Of a stretch of DNA of 64,000 bases, positions 21,984 through 30,412 are shown piece after piece. Numbering within the stretch: the stretch's first letter is position 1; each line of letters begins with the position of its first letter. The position numbers and the translations under genes are program-made. Source of the stretch: Arthrobacter methylotrophus (lineage in GTDB: Bacteria; Actinomycetota; Actinomycetes; Actinomycetales; Micrococcaceae); assembly GCF_039539965.1 (NCBI RefSeq), contig NZ_BAABED010000001.1, positions 1,798,001 to 1,862,000 on the forward strand, given 5' to 3'. The notes beneath the pieces are model-generated. The model made no database searches, had not been told where the DNA came from, and was given only the letters and a program-made list of their open reading frames with translations.

Positions 21984-22910
21984 CTACGCCTCCAGGTGGA
22001 ACTCGACCCGGTAGCGCATGAACCTGATGTTTTGGGCTACTGACAGCGCGCGGCGGATCTTCTGATCGTCCTCCTGGGCGATGATCACTCCCTCAACGGT
22101 TTGGCCAGGTTCGAGCAGGACCTCCTGGACGAACCCCATGTAGCGCTGGATCTGTCCGACCACGACGTCGCTGGCGCGTCCGCGCTTCAGTTCGATGACG
22201 AGCAGCCGGGTCCGGTCCTTGCTAACGGCCAGGATGTCCATGGGGCCGGTGTCGGTCGGGAATTGCTGGCCTTTGACCTGGCCGTCCTCTTCGTAGATGT
22301 CGTATTCCCGGCCAAGTGCTGTGCTGCGCCAGTTGTGCACCAGGAAGTCTTCGAGCTGCTTTTCCATCTGGAAGGCGAGCCGGTCCTGGACTTCCGAGGC
22401 GATGGCTTCGACGATGGGCTGGACGGGATCCGCGAGCTGGGTGAGTACGGCCAGTTCGTCAGCATGGGGTGCCAGCTGGAAGACCGTCATCAAGGATCCG
22501 GTCGAGGAGGCAAGGGTCGGACTCATGGCGTCACGACTGAAGGAGCCCTTCCAATCGACGCGGCGACGGTGCGGCAGGGCCGTTCCGGGGTGGTATTCGT
22601 ATCCGGAGGTGACGGTCCCGTACTGGTAGGTCCGGTCAGGCTTCGGTGCAAGAACCACGTCACCTTCGAGGATGCCTTCGCAGGCCGCCCACAGGTTCCC
22701 CATGGAGAGCCCAGCCGCGATCCGTGACTTCCCCGGGTACATCTCCAGGAATACCGGGTTCAGGGCGGCGCGGAACGCGTCAGCACCTTTGCCAAGATGA
22801 GGACGGACGTCGTGGTCACCGATGAAATCGACCCCGAGGTACCCCTCCTCGATCATCTCCAGGGCGTTGGCCCCGCCGGTGCCCTGCCGCACCACATAGG
22901 TCGTCGTCAT
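21984..22910 (-). CDS. NucS-like nuclease domain protein (308 aa)
   Basis: The N-terminal part (TYVVRQGTGGANALEMIEEG) resembles the small regulatory domain found ahead of Mrr/PD-(D/E)xK enzymes. The C-terminal third has GPMDILAVSKDRTRLLVIELKRGRASD, with catalytic D, E and K of the NucS/EndoMS-type PD-(D/E)xK fold. Could cut mismatched or foreign DNA; not a classical NucS because the N-terminal domain differs. Ends 11 nt from the convergent SDR gene. Confidence 0.85.
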   Translation of the reverse strand: MTTTYVVRQGTGGANALEMIEEGYLGVDFIGDHDVRPHLGKGADAFRAALNPVFLEMYPGKSRIAAGLSMGNLWAACEGILEGDVVLAPKPDRTYQYGTVTSGYEYHPGTALPHRRRVDWKGSFSRDAMSPTLASSTGSLMTVFQLAPHADELAVLTQLADPVQPIVEAIASEVQDRLAFQMEKQLEDFLVHNWRSTALGREYDIYEEDGQVKGQQFPTDTGPMDILAVSKDRTRLLVIELKRGRASDVVVGQIQRYMGFVQEVLLEPGQTVEGVIIAQEDDQKIRRALSVAQNIRFMRYRVEFHLEA

Positions 22911-23014
22911 CGTTCTCCCAGTTTCGGTGGACCTTGGCTTGTTTTTGTCCCGAGCTGAACCTATACCAAGACGGCAGCGACCACTGAACCGGGGAGTACC
23001 ACCGCCTGTGCTGT

Positions 23015-23959
23015 TTATGCGGCCAGAGGCGTCACGAGCTCGTCACGCAGATCCCGGAACATCCGGGCACCGACCTCGGTGGTGACACCGAATTCGCGGT
23101 TGCGGCGAGCCAGCACCGCCAACCGGTCGGCGGCCTCGTTTCCTTCGTCGCCCCGGTGGCCTTTCACCCAGCGGAATACGACGGGCATGTGGGTGGATTC
23201 GTCGAGGATGCGTTTGGCGAGCTTGATCTGGTCGGTGGTGAACGAGGCCGGCTGGTGGCCGGCGCCGATGATGCGCAGCAGCCGCAGGGCCGCTTTGGAG
23301 TCTGACTGGACCAGAATCGTCCCCTGGCTTCCGGCGGGGACCGGGTGGCGGCTGATGAGCGACTGCAGGGCCCACCGGATTGCAAGCAGCTCGCCGGTCA
23401 GGATGTCCCCGCACCGGGGCACGTCCACGGTTTTCTGCCCGCACGAGAGCACCATGCCGTCCTCGGCGGCGACAACCCAGCCCAGGCCGGCAACCAGTCC
23501 GCCGTTGGCGATGGACGCGTCGGTGCTGACCACCAGACTCCGGGCATCGGGGTTGAGCCGGACGTCGGTGGAGACCGGCATCTCTTCCATGGCCTTAACG
23601 ACGGCGGTGCGGTAGGCGCAGATTGCGGTCGTCTCGGAGAGCAGGACATTCGGAACCGTGTCGATCATCCCGGCGATCGCCTTGCGGATGAGGATGTTGG
23701 AGACGTCCAGGACAACGTACTGGCGTTCGGAAGCGACTTCCAGGACGGCGGAGAAGGCAGCCAGCACCGCCTCTGTCCGGGTCGCTGAGAATGATTTCTG
23801 GGGCTGGACCTCGCCGGTGCGGATGCCGAGGCTGCCATCGTCTTCAAGGACGCCGATACCCCACTGCCCGGAGTTGTCGAGCACCCGGACGTGGAGGATG
23901 ACGTCGGTGGGTGCCCCGGAGGGGACACGGGGTGCGGTTGTTTCCGGTGTGGCGGACAT
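23015..23959 (-). CDS. Ribonuclease H-like protein (314 aa)
   Basis: C-terminal half is an RNase HI fold: VVSTDAS (first Asp), GELLAIRWAL (Glu), VQSDSKAAL (Asp) and WVKGHRGDEGNEAADRLA (His and last Asp), all catalytic positions present. The N-terminal approximately 130 residues form an extra domain with VVLDVSN that looks like a second, degenerate RNase H-like half. GAAGGAG ribosome binding site and a P1 promoter upstream. Confidence 0.9.
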   Translation of the reverse strand: MSATPETTAPRVPSGAPTDVILHVRVLDNSGQWGIGVLEDDGSLGIRTGEVQPQKSFSATRTEAVLAAFSAVLEVASERQYVVLDVSNILIRKAIAGMIDTVPNVLLSETTAICAYRTAVVKAMEEMPVSTDVRLNPDARSLVVSTDASIANGGLVAGLGWVVAAEDGMVLSCGQKTVDVPRCGDILTGELLAIRWALQSLISRHPVPAGSQGTILVQSDSKAALRLLRIIGAGHQPASFTTDQIKLAKRILDESTHMPVVFRWVKGHRGDEGNEAADRLAVLARRNREFGVTTEVGARMFRDLRDELVTPLAA

Positions 23960-24005
23960 GAGGGCTCCTTCAGATCAACTGGCGGCACGCTACCGCTCAC
24001 CCTTC

Positions 24006-24035
24006 ATGTGTGCGGCATATGGACGTGAGGTACCC
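24006..24035 (-). promoter_or_regulatory. P1 promoter for RNase H-like gene
   Basis: Minus strand: GGGTAC (24030-24035), 17-bp spacer, CACACAT (24006-24012); leadered transcript. Confidence 0.7.
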
Positions 24036-24053
24036 ACGGCCGTCGGAACCGTC

Positions 24054-24070
24054 TACGCATGTTTCCTGAT
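24054..24070 (+). promoter_or_regulatory. P2 motif for leaderless gene at 24071
   Basis: TACGCATGTTTCC at 24054-24066, ATG 10 nt after TACGCAT. Back to back with the divergent P1 promoter at 24006. Confidence 0.6.
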
Positions 24071-24736
24071 ATGGACCTGACGCGTGATCTTCGGATGCTT
24101 GAAACATCCTTCAGCCGGAACTTCTACAACGGCGACTCCCTTGATGCGATCAGGCAGTCGAAAGCCGACGGCTACTTCCTGCTGACCGCACCGCATGCAA
24201 CCAATCGGTGGTCCGAAGGGCGCCGGAAATTCGCCGACCAGTACACCGGCGCGATGGTGCAGCTACTCGGAGCCACCGCCGGCCAAAGCTGGCTTGCCAC
24301 GGACGGGATCAGTTCGGACTGGACCTACTGGGATGAGCGCAGCGACCCGTTCAAGCTCGCCCTGGACGACATGCTCGACGAGGGCAGGTATCTGATCAAC
24401 GTGGTGGGCGTCAGCGCCCGCTACGGGGCCGACCTCTACATCGGGCTCGGCAACGAACCGCGCGCCGAGGAGCTCGAAATGGCTGAACTGATCGAGGACA
24501 CGTTCGCTGACTTCCACGTCATCACGGGCGGCCAGTTCAACGCCGTCAACCCCAAATCCGTCCGCACCTACGCCCGGGCCACCGGTAGCGGAGCCATTCA
24601 ACTGGAGCTGGCGCCGAGCATGCGGGACCCGCTCGAACACCCGGACACGGCGGGGGAGTTCGTACTCCGGTTCGCCGAGCTGCTCGCCACTCGATCGGCC
24701 CGCTGCATGGACCGGGCCGATTCCGTACTGGTCTGA
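24071..24736 (+). CDS. N-formylglutamate amidohydrolase-like protein (221 aa)
   Basis: LLTAPHATNRWSEGRRKFADQYTG near residue 35 and a later SDWTYWDE segment match the pattern of N-formylglutamate amidohydrolase family metalloenzymes (His and Asp/Glu ligands). Only moderately similar, so the substrate is uncertain; peptidoglycan or folate-type amides are possible. Start at 24071 by P2 spacing; an ATG at 24059 is inside the motif. Confidence 0.68.
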   Translation: MDLTRDLRMLETSFSRNFYNGDSLDAIRQSKADGYFLLTAPHATNRWSEGRRKFADQYTGAMVQLLGATAGQSWLATDGISSDWTYWDERSDPFKLALDDMLDEGRYLINVVGVSARYGADLYIGLGNEPRAEELEMAELIEDTFADFHVITGGQFNAVNPKSVRTYARATGSGAIQLELAPSMRDPLEHPDTAGEFVLRFAELLATRSARCMDRADSVLV

Positions 24737-24762
24737 CGGAAGACCCGTGTCACATCGTCTGC

Positions 24763-25365
24763 TCAGACAAACCTGACAGCCTCCACGACGTTTTCGGCGC
24801 GCAACACGTGTGTGGTCGCCTGCCAGGACTCGAAGCGGCCATAGTGAGCCGGTTCCAGAACAGGTTGCCAGCCTTGCTCGACTTCGCTGCGCAGGTCCGC
24901 CGGCCAGTCGGTGATTTCGGCTCCCCATCCTCCGACTGTTCTGAGCCGCTCTTCGAAATCATCGAGCACCTGCTCGAAACGAGCACGGTATTCGGCGTCA
25001 CTCTCGCCCGGAAGATCGGGGACGTGCGGACGCCTGTTGAGGACCGCATGCCAGTCACCGAAATGTGAAAGAAGCACTTGTTCGCGCGGTACCTTGCACG
25101 TGAACAGCACCTCGCCTTTGGCCTGCCTGCAGAAGTCCACCAAATCCCGGCGTCCGATCTGGGCCCAGAACCAGACGGCCCCTTCGCCCTCGGTAGTGAG
25201 CCGTGCCGCCATCTGACCCTGCATCCAGGCATAAGGGACCGCATTGAACGGGTGAACCAAGGACTTGTCCGGCACATGGACGCCGGTCCCGAGGAGGGCA
25301 TCCAGCACCGCTGCGGGCTGCACGGTATGGAGGAGGAGCTGGTCGGCAAAAATGTCGTAGCCCAT
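24763..25365 (-). CDS. DUF3841 domain protein (200 aa)
   Basis: LLLHTVQPAAVLDALLGTG at the N-terminus, YAWMQGQMAARL and VLLSHFGDWHAVLNRR are the hallmarks of DUF3841, an uncharacterised family found in phages and mobile elements. Start at 25365 fits the family and has GGGAAGA before it; an open frame continues upstream to 25494 but that part overlaps a P1 promoter on the other strand. Confidence 0.78.
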   Translation of the reverse strand: MGYDIFADQLLLHTVQPAAVLDALLGTGVHVPDKSLVHPFNAVPYAWMQGQMAARLTTEGEGAVWFWAQIGRRDLVDFCRQAKGEVLFTCKVPREQVLLSHFGDWHAVLNRRPHVPDLPGESDAEYRARFEQVLDDFEERLRTVGGWGAEITDWPADLRSEVEQGWQPVLEPAHYGRFESWQATTHVLRAENVVEAVRFV

Positions 25366-25464
25366 TCTTCCCGCCGGGACGGCGTCAGCAGGTCGGGCAT
25401 TTCTGATCGGAAAATTCGGCACGACAATATCATCACCGAGAACTCCGACATGACCGGTTATTCG

Positions 25465-25501
25465 GGGGACCGGAACCGCGGCCGCCGCACACATGACGGG
25501 A
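25465..25501 (+). promoter_or_regulatory. P1 promoter for ATP-grasp gene
   Basis: GGGGAC at 25465-25470, 17-bp spacer, CACACAT at 25488-25494. Confidence 0.72.
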
Positions 25502-25526
25502 TGGAAACCTGTCTCTGGAGGAACCT

Positions 25527-26564
25527 ATGCCCTGGCTCGTCAGCATCGTCAACCGCCCTATCGCCGCACCCCGGCCTGTCTCCCCGGCTGCCCGGGCCCG
25601 ATTCGACCAACTGGTCGCCCTCTGGACCCGGCACGTTCCGGCAACCGACGGGGACGGAGCAGGCGACTACGAGGACTTCGTGGAGCAGGTGGTCCACCTG
25701 GAAGCGGCCCTCGACACCTTCGGCGCCGACAACATCTGGCTAGTGATCTCCACCGATCCGGGGACCGCCGTCAACGCCGGCAACGGCGAGACCCGCCCCG
25801 CAGCGGACCTGCAGCTCCTGCCCCGCTACGGGACGCAGCCGAGCCGACGCCATCAGGACGTCGACATGGAGCAGGCCCGCCACGCTGCCGACTACTACCG
25901 TTACGAGGCGTTCCTCGCCCGCGCCGGACGCCGGTTCGCCGTCTGCGGTTTCGGGCTTGAAGGTCAAGGAGCCGAACTCGGCGACGTCCTCGCCGGCTGG
26001 GCCGCCGAGGGCCGCCGACGGGCGTTCTTGAAGTCGGTTCAGATCAAGCAGTTCGCTTTCCCGGTGGACCTGCCCGAAGGCTTCGACCCGGCAGACGGGT
26101 CACGGCTTGTCTACGACGCCCTCAACTACGGGGCGATGTATTTGGAAGGTGCGCGGGAGAGCATCATCGCCCAGGAGTTCGTGACGATGGAGTACGAATA
26201 CCGGGTGTTCGTCGTCAGCAACACGGTCGCCACCGCCGCCGGATGCATCGAGGAATTCACGCCACTGGACAACAATGGCTACCTCTTCGACAACCAGCTG
26301 CGCCGTCACCGGCAGGCAAAGTCCCCGGTGGAGGCCGAACCTGCCATCGCCGGAATCCTCACCGACTTCGCACGCAATGCTGTCGACGCCCTGGCCCTGG
26401 AAGTGCCGGCGCTGACCGACTATGTCATCGACGTCGCGCTCGGCCCCGGCGGTAAGCCTCTGATCGTGGAACTGAACTCCCTGCTGAACGCCGGCCTCTA
26501 CGCCAGTCAGCCGATCCGGGTGACCGAAGCGATGGCCGCTCGGGAAGGAGTCCTGGTCCGGTAG
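25527..26564 (+). CDS. ATP-grasp domain protein (345 aa)
   Basis: ATP-dependent carboxylate-amine ligase fold in the C-terminal two thirds: VTMEYEYRVFVVSNTVATAAGCI (ATP-binding lobe, about residues 215-238) and YVIDVALGPGGKPLIVELN (metal-binding D and E/N, about 300-318). The N-terminal region (residues 30-150) is not recognised. Resembles ATP-grasp proteins encoded by phages. Ribosome binding site GGAGGAA. Confidence 0.85.
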   Translation: MPWLVSIVNRPIAAPRPVSPAARARFDQLVALWTRHVPATDGDGAGDYEDFVEQVVHLEAALDTFGADNIWLVISTDPGTAVNAGNGETRPAADLQLLPRYGTQPSRRHQDVDMEQARHAADYYRYEAFLARAGRRFAVCGFGLEGQGAELGDVLAGWAAEGRRRAFLKSVQIKQFAFPVDLPEGFDPADGSRLVYDALNYGAMYLEGARESIIAQEFVTMEYEYRVFVVSNTVATAAGCIEEFTPLDNNGYLFDNQLRRHRQAKSPVEAEPAIAGILTDFARNAVDALALEVPALTDYVIDVALGPGGKPLIVELNSLLNAGLYASQPIRVTEAMAAREGVLVR

Positions 26565-26685
26565 TGGGCATCCCGGCCGGCTACTGGTAAATTCCCGTCC
26601 AGGGTTTGCCGCCAACGTCTTGGATCAAGAGGCCATTCAGCGGCAGACAACGAACGCCGGAATCCGACGGACCTACCCCACCGGT

Positions 26686-26728
26686 GTTTGACCCGCCACC
26701 GGCGCCATTGGTGCCGGTGGCGTCAAAG
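26686..26728 (+). terminator. Bidirectional terminator
   Basis: TTTGAC-C-CGCCACCGGC pairs with GCCGGTGGCG-TCAAA, between the ATP-grasp gene and convergent lsr2. Confidence 0.75.
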
Positions 26729-26737
26729 TTGAGGACT

Positions 26738-27058
26738 CTAGTTGGCAGCGAGGTATTGGTCGATGATGGACGCCTGGATGCGTCCGCGGCCGTTCACCTG
26801 CAGTCCCTGTTTCTGGGCCCAGGCCCGGACATCCTTGGCGGAAGGCCCCGCACCCCTGCTCTCGGCCATGCCACGCTTGCGCCCACCGGTCCGCCGGGCC
26901 TTTTCAAGGAAGCCGCCCAGTCCTGACCTGAGATTCTCGGCGTGGTTCTCGTTCAGGTCTATCTCGTAATCAACGCCGTCCAGCGAAAATGTCAGAGTCT
27001 GGTTCGCGGTAGATCCGTCCAGATCATCGATAAGTTCTACAACTGTTTTCTGAGCCAT
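26738..27058 (-). CDS. lsr2: Lsr2 nucleoid-associated protein (106 aa)
   Basis: H-NS-like actinobacterial DNA-bridging silencer of AT-rich DNA. N-terminal dimerisation part (ELIDDLDGSTANQTLTFSLDGVDYEIDL) and C-terminal DNA-binding domain with AKDVRAWAQKQGLQVNGRGRI, including the RGR AT-hook-like tripeptide. Full length. Plasmid- and phage-borne Lsr2 copies are known and may mask the element or repress host defence. Confidence 0.96.
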   Translation of the reverse strand: MAQKTVVELIDDLDGSTANQTLTFSLDGVDYEIDLNENHAENLRSGLGGFLEKARRTGGRKRGMAESRGAGPSAKDVRAWAQKQGLQVNGRGRIQASIIDQYLAAN

Positions 27059-27109
27059 CCGAAGAGGCTACCACCGGCCTTGACCTGCGGTTTTGTCATA
27101 CGATGCCGT

Positions 27110-27292
27110 TCAGCGTTCAATACGGACCGACAGCAACCGCCATCCCTCGGGGACTACTTCGTTCAGGGCCGCATAGGCCTCCGTGTAGCTTGCCCCTTCG
27201 GTGTTGATTTCCTGCGTTTCTTTCGGGGCGATGATGCCCACAACCTTGACCATCACACCATCGTAGGGGCGGAGGCAGAGCCGGGCCGGCAT
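27110..27292 (-). CDS. Small hypothetical protein (60 aa)
   Basis: ASYTEAYAALNEVVPEGWRLLSVRIER resembles the C-terminal core of short conserved actinobacterial proteins of unknown role. GCAGGA before the ATG at 27292; an internal ATG 13 codons later is an alternative start. Confidence 0.65.
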   Translation of the reverse strand: MPARLCLRPYDGVMVKVVGIIAPKETQEINTEGASYTEAYAALNEVVPEGWRLLSVRIER

Positions 27293-27402
27293 TCCTGCGA
27301 TCGTGTGCGGGACTTCACAAGGGTGCCGGGTGTGTCCTAGCGGACATGCCCGAAGGAAAGGCCTCCGCTCAGCGGGGCCATCTTGGTTTCCTCGCTTCAG
27401 GT

Positions 27403-29280
27403 CTAGCGGTACACAGACTTGACGTCGAACCTTTGGGCGGGAGCCGTCTCATTCCCGACGGAAATCGCCACCTGCCAATATCCGCCCGGCGTCACCGCAG
27501 GGTAGAGCTGGTAGTGGGCCTGGTCATCCTTCCACTGATCCGGCTCGCCCACCCGCCACACTCCGGCGCTGGGCCCGAAACAGGCCCCGGCCCAGTACGG
27601 GTACCCTGGGACACCCTGCGGTCCCGCCCCGGTGGACCGTGCGCATATCGTCCCGTCGGTCAGTTCGACGCGGACGGGACTGCTCTGTTCCGGCGCACCT
27701 GAATTGACGAACGTACTGAATTCACTTCCGATGTGCATGTTTTTCAGACGAGTGGTTTTCACTTTGCCGTTCGTGTCGACCGTCTCGCAGAGGAAGTCCC
27801 CGGACGTTGTGGGGCTCTGGAAGCAGGGATCGTAAATCCCGGGCCAATAACACCGGAAACCATCCTTCCGCGGCGCGATTTCGGATCCACTGCAGTACGC
27901 GTACTGGGCTTGATCGGCAGCGACAATTGATGCATCTTGCGTCTCCGCGACCGCTGCAAGTGCCCCGTCATGCCACGGGTCGAGCGTGACGAATCGGGTC
28001 TCGCCATCCAGAACACCAGGAGCCTTGAGTGCCAGTGCTTTGACGGTGGCGGTGAAGTCGGACCCGCCAGTGAACTCGTTGATGATCCCCAGTGCTGAGG
28101 CAACCAGGAACTGCGGCCCGGCGCTGAGGATGGCCATCACAATCTGGGCCGGCCAGGAGAGCGAGACAACGCTGCCGACGCAACCGAAGAAGGACTTGAC
28201 CACCCCGGCCGCGACCCCGGGGGAGAGGGCACTTCCGGCTTGGGACGTGTCCACGATGTTCTGCATGCACCCGGCCTTGGAGACCATGTCCAGGGCCTTG
28301 GAATCGACAAAATGGCCGACAGCGACATCGAACACCTTCGCCAGGATGGACACCAGGAGCATGGCGGGAAATTGCTGGAAGCCGACTTGGACATCGTTCC
28401 CGGGTGCCCCGTTGAACGAGTATTGCGCGTCGGCGCCGGGCATCAAGATGGCCTGGTGCTTTTTGGTGAAGCCCGAGTTGCCCGCCACTGCGACTGCAAA
28501 TGCGGTCGCTACGGAAACCTCAGTCTTGTTGGTCGCCTCAGCGGATGGGCTTGTCGTCGTCAGGAATGGGATCGGAGAGTTCGATGATGCCGTCACGGTC
28601 AGTGAACCGTTCGAATCACCAACGCATACCCACGCCTGCGCGGGGGAGACGGCTTTGTAGGTCGTGGCCCCGATCGTGACCGGCTTGTCCACGCAGTCAG
28701 GCTTCGGGTACTCGATTCCGAGGCTTTGCATGATGCTGTCACGCACGTTCTTCATGACCGCGCCCAGATCCAGCTGCACTGGCCACACCCAGGACAGGTG
28801 CGGCACCTGCGCCGTGATGGTGCCCGCGGCGGGGTCCCAGGTTCCATGGACAAGGTCCGGCGTGGAAGCGCCTTCGGACTGGACCATCATCGCAACTGTC
28901 GATGGTGTGTCGCTTTGCTGCTGCGCGATGAGCAGGTTTTTATCTACCGGAACGGTGACTGTGAGCGGCTTGGCGGGCTCTAGTCCGTCGCCGAGCTTGA
29001 TCCTGAAAGCCTTGGAGAGGGTTTTCAGGTTGGTGCCGTCGGCTCCGGCCGGGTTGCGGTCTTCGAAGGCCGCTTCGACGTGCGTTCCGGTCGGCACCGC
29101 GCCGGCCGGAATGACGATGTGGACCCCGGATACTGTCAGGTCCGCCCCGTTGTCACCCACGACGCCGCCGGATGCTGCTGCAGGTTTCTGCGCGAACAGA
29201 TCGCACGAGCTGAGAGCCAGGCACACAGCCAGCAGAACCGCCAGCAGCGGGATGAGTCGCACTCTCCGAAGTTCCCGCAT
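27403..29280 (-). CDS. Large exported lipoprotein (625 aa)
   Basis: Signal peptide residues 1-25 and lipobox LSSC (Cys 26). The mature protein begins with a beta-rich domain around VSGVHIVIPAGAVPTGTHV (ZU5-like wording of the GAVP motif), then a Ser/Thr-rich region, a helical Ala/Val-rich middle (residues about 300-430) and a C-terminal Cys/Trp-rich part. Likely a cell-surface protein; no enzymatic motif. It is the longest gene in the window and stands alone. Confidence 0.85.
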   Translation of the reverse strand: MRELRRVRLIPLLAVLLAVCLALSSCDLFAQKPAAASGGVVGDNGADLTVSGVHIVIPAGAVPTGTHVEAAFEDRNPAGADGTNLKTLSKAFRIKLGDGLEPAKPLTVTVPVDKNLLIAQQQSDTPSTVAMMVQSEGASTPDLVHGTWDPAAGTITAQVPHLSWVWPVQLDLGAVMKNVRDSIMQSLGIEYPKPDCVDKPVTIGATTYKAVSPAQAWVCVGDSNGSLTVTASSNSPIPFLTTTSPSAEATNKTEVSVATAFAVAVAGNSGFTKKHQAILMPGADAQYSFNGAPGNDVQVGFQQFPAMLLVSILAKVFDVAVGHFVDSKALDMVSKAGCMQNIVDTSQAGSALSPGVAAGVVKSFFGCVGSVVSLSWPAQIVMAILSAGPQFLVASALGIINEFTGGSDFTATVKALALKAPGVLDGETRFVTLDPWHDGALAAVAETQDASIVAADQAQYAYCSGSEIAPRKDGFRCYWPGIYDPCFQSPTTSGDFLCETVDTNGKVKTTRLKNMHIGSEFSTFVNSGAPEQSSPVRVELTDGTICARSTGAGPQGVPGYPYWAGACFGPSAGVWRVGEPDQWKDDQAHYQLYPAVTPGGYWQVAISVGNETAPAQRFDVKSVYR

Positions 29281-29359
29281 TCCGTCCCCCGTCCGATGCC
29301 GTGGCTACAGCATACGAACCCCGCAGGGCCGTGGGTACAAACCAACCCAATGATTCGTC

Positions 29360-29396
29360 GGGCACTTTTTCTCCTCTTGCCGCACACATGGTCATG
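29360..29396 (+). promoter_or_regulatory. P1 promoter for ABC transporter operon
   Basis: GGGCAC at 29360-29365, 17-bp spacer, CACACAT at 29383-29389; ABC gene starts after a leader of about 50 nt. Confidence 0.68.
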
Positions 29397-29446
29397 GCGG
29401 TGCCTGTGCGTCGCCGATCCTGTCTGCCATTCAATGAAGGAAACCG

Positions 29447-30412
29447 ATGACCTGCCCGAGCACCAGCCCCCCAGCCGACACCGAAGCGATCATCCAGGTA
29501 GAGGGATTCCGGATGGACTTCGGGGCCAAAACCGTCATTGACGGTCTCTCTTTTGACGTGCGCCGCGGCGAAACGTTCGGCTTCCTCGGCGGCAACGGCT
29601 GCGGAAAGACCACGACGATCCGCGCGCTCCTGGGGATCTACCAGGCAACCGCCGGAACCCTGCACATCAACGGAAAGCCGTTCCGCCCCGAAGATGGCCG
29701 CACACTCGGCTACCTTCCCGAGGAACGTGGCCTCTACAAGAAGGAATCCGTCCTTGATGTGATGGTCTACTTTGGCGAACTCAAAGGGCTTTCCCGGAGA
29801 GCAGCACGGGGCTGGTCCATGGATTTCCTGGAGCGCGTGAACCTGGCCGACAAAGCCAAGACCCGGCTGGACAAGCTTTCCGGCGGCCAGCAGCAGAAGG
29901 TCCAGCTCGGCGTCACCATCATGAGCAAACCCGAACTGCTGATCCTTGACGAACCCGCCAAGGGTTTTGACCCGGTCAACCGCCGGCTCCTCATGGACAT
30001 CATTACCGAGCAGAAACGCGATGGCGCGACGGTCATCATGGTCACCCACCAAATGGAGGAGGTCGAACAGCTTTGCGACCGGATCCTGCTGCTCAAAGGC
30101 GGCAAGGCCGAAGCCTACGGAACGGTCGCCGAGGTGCAGGACCATTACGGAACCCGTACCGCCACGATCGCCTACACCGGGGTCCTTCCCGAAGATGCCT
30201 CGTACATCCCCGTTGAGGTCCGCCAAACCGGCGCCCCCGGCGAATTCACGGCCCACCTCGCCCTGACTGATGCCGTCGACAGCGCGGAGCTGCTCAGGCA
30301 CTTCGTCAGTCTTGGCGTGCGGGTCAGCTCCTTCACCACGTCACGGACCTCTCTGGAGGACATCTTCCTGCGAATCTACGGCGCCGACCCGGCCCTGGAA
30401 GGAGCCCTCTGA
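29447..30412 (+). CDS. ABC transporter ATP-binding protein, NatA-type (321 aa)
   Basis: Walker A GGNGCGKTTT (residues 48-57), signature LSGGQQQKVQ (144-153), Walker B LLILDEPAKGFD (164-175) and switch His in VTHQ. The C-terminal extension after residue 225 matches NatA-like ATPases, which power ABC-2 type exporters. The stop overlaps the start of the permease gene, so both are one operon. GAAGGAAACC before ATG. Confidence 0.94.
   Translation: MTCPSTSPPADTEAIIQVEGFRMDFGAKTVIDGLSFDVRRGETFGFLGGNGCGKTTTIRALLGIYQATAGTLHINGKPFRPEDGRTLGYLPEERGLYKKESVLDVMVYFGELKGLSRRAARGWSMDFLERVNLADKAKTRLDKLSGGQQQKVQLGVTIMSKPELLILDEPAKGFDPVNRRLLMDIITEQKRDGATVIMVTHQMEEVEQLCDRILLLKGGKAEAYGTVAEVQDHYGTRTATIAYTGVLPEDASYIPVEVRQTGAPGEFTAHLALTDAVDSAELLRHFVSLGVRVSSFTTSRTSLEDIFLRIYGADPALEGAL

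Noticed and set aside
25366..25494. N-terminal extension of the DUF3841 gene to 25494
   Set aside because: The extension overlaps the opposite-strand P1 promoter, lacks family similarity, and a start with a ribosome binding site exists at 25365.
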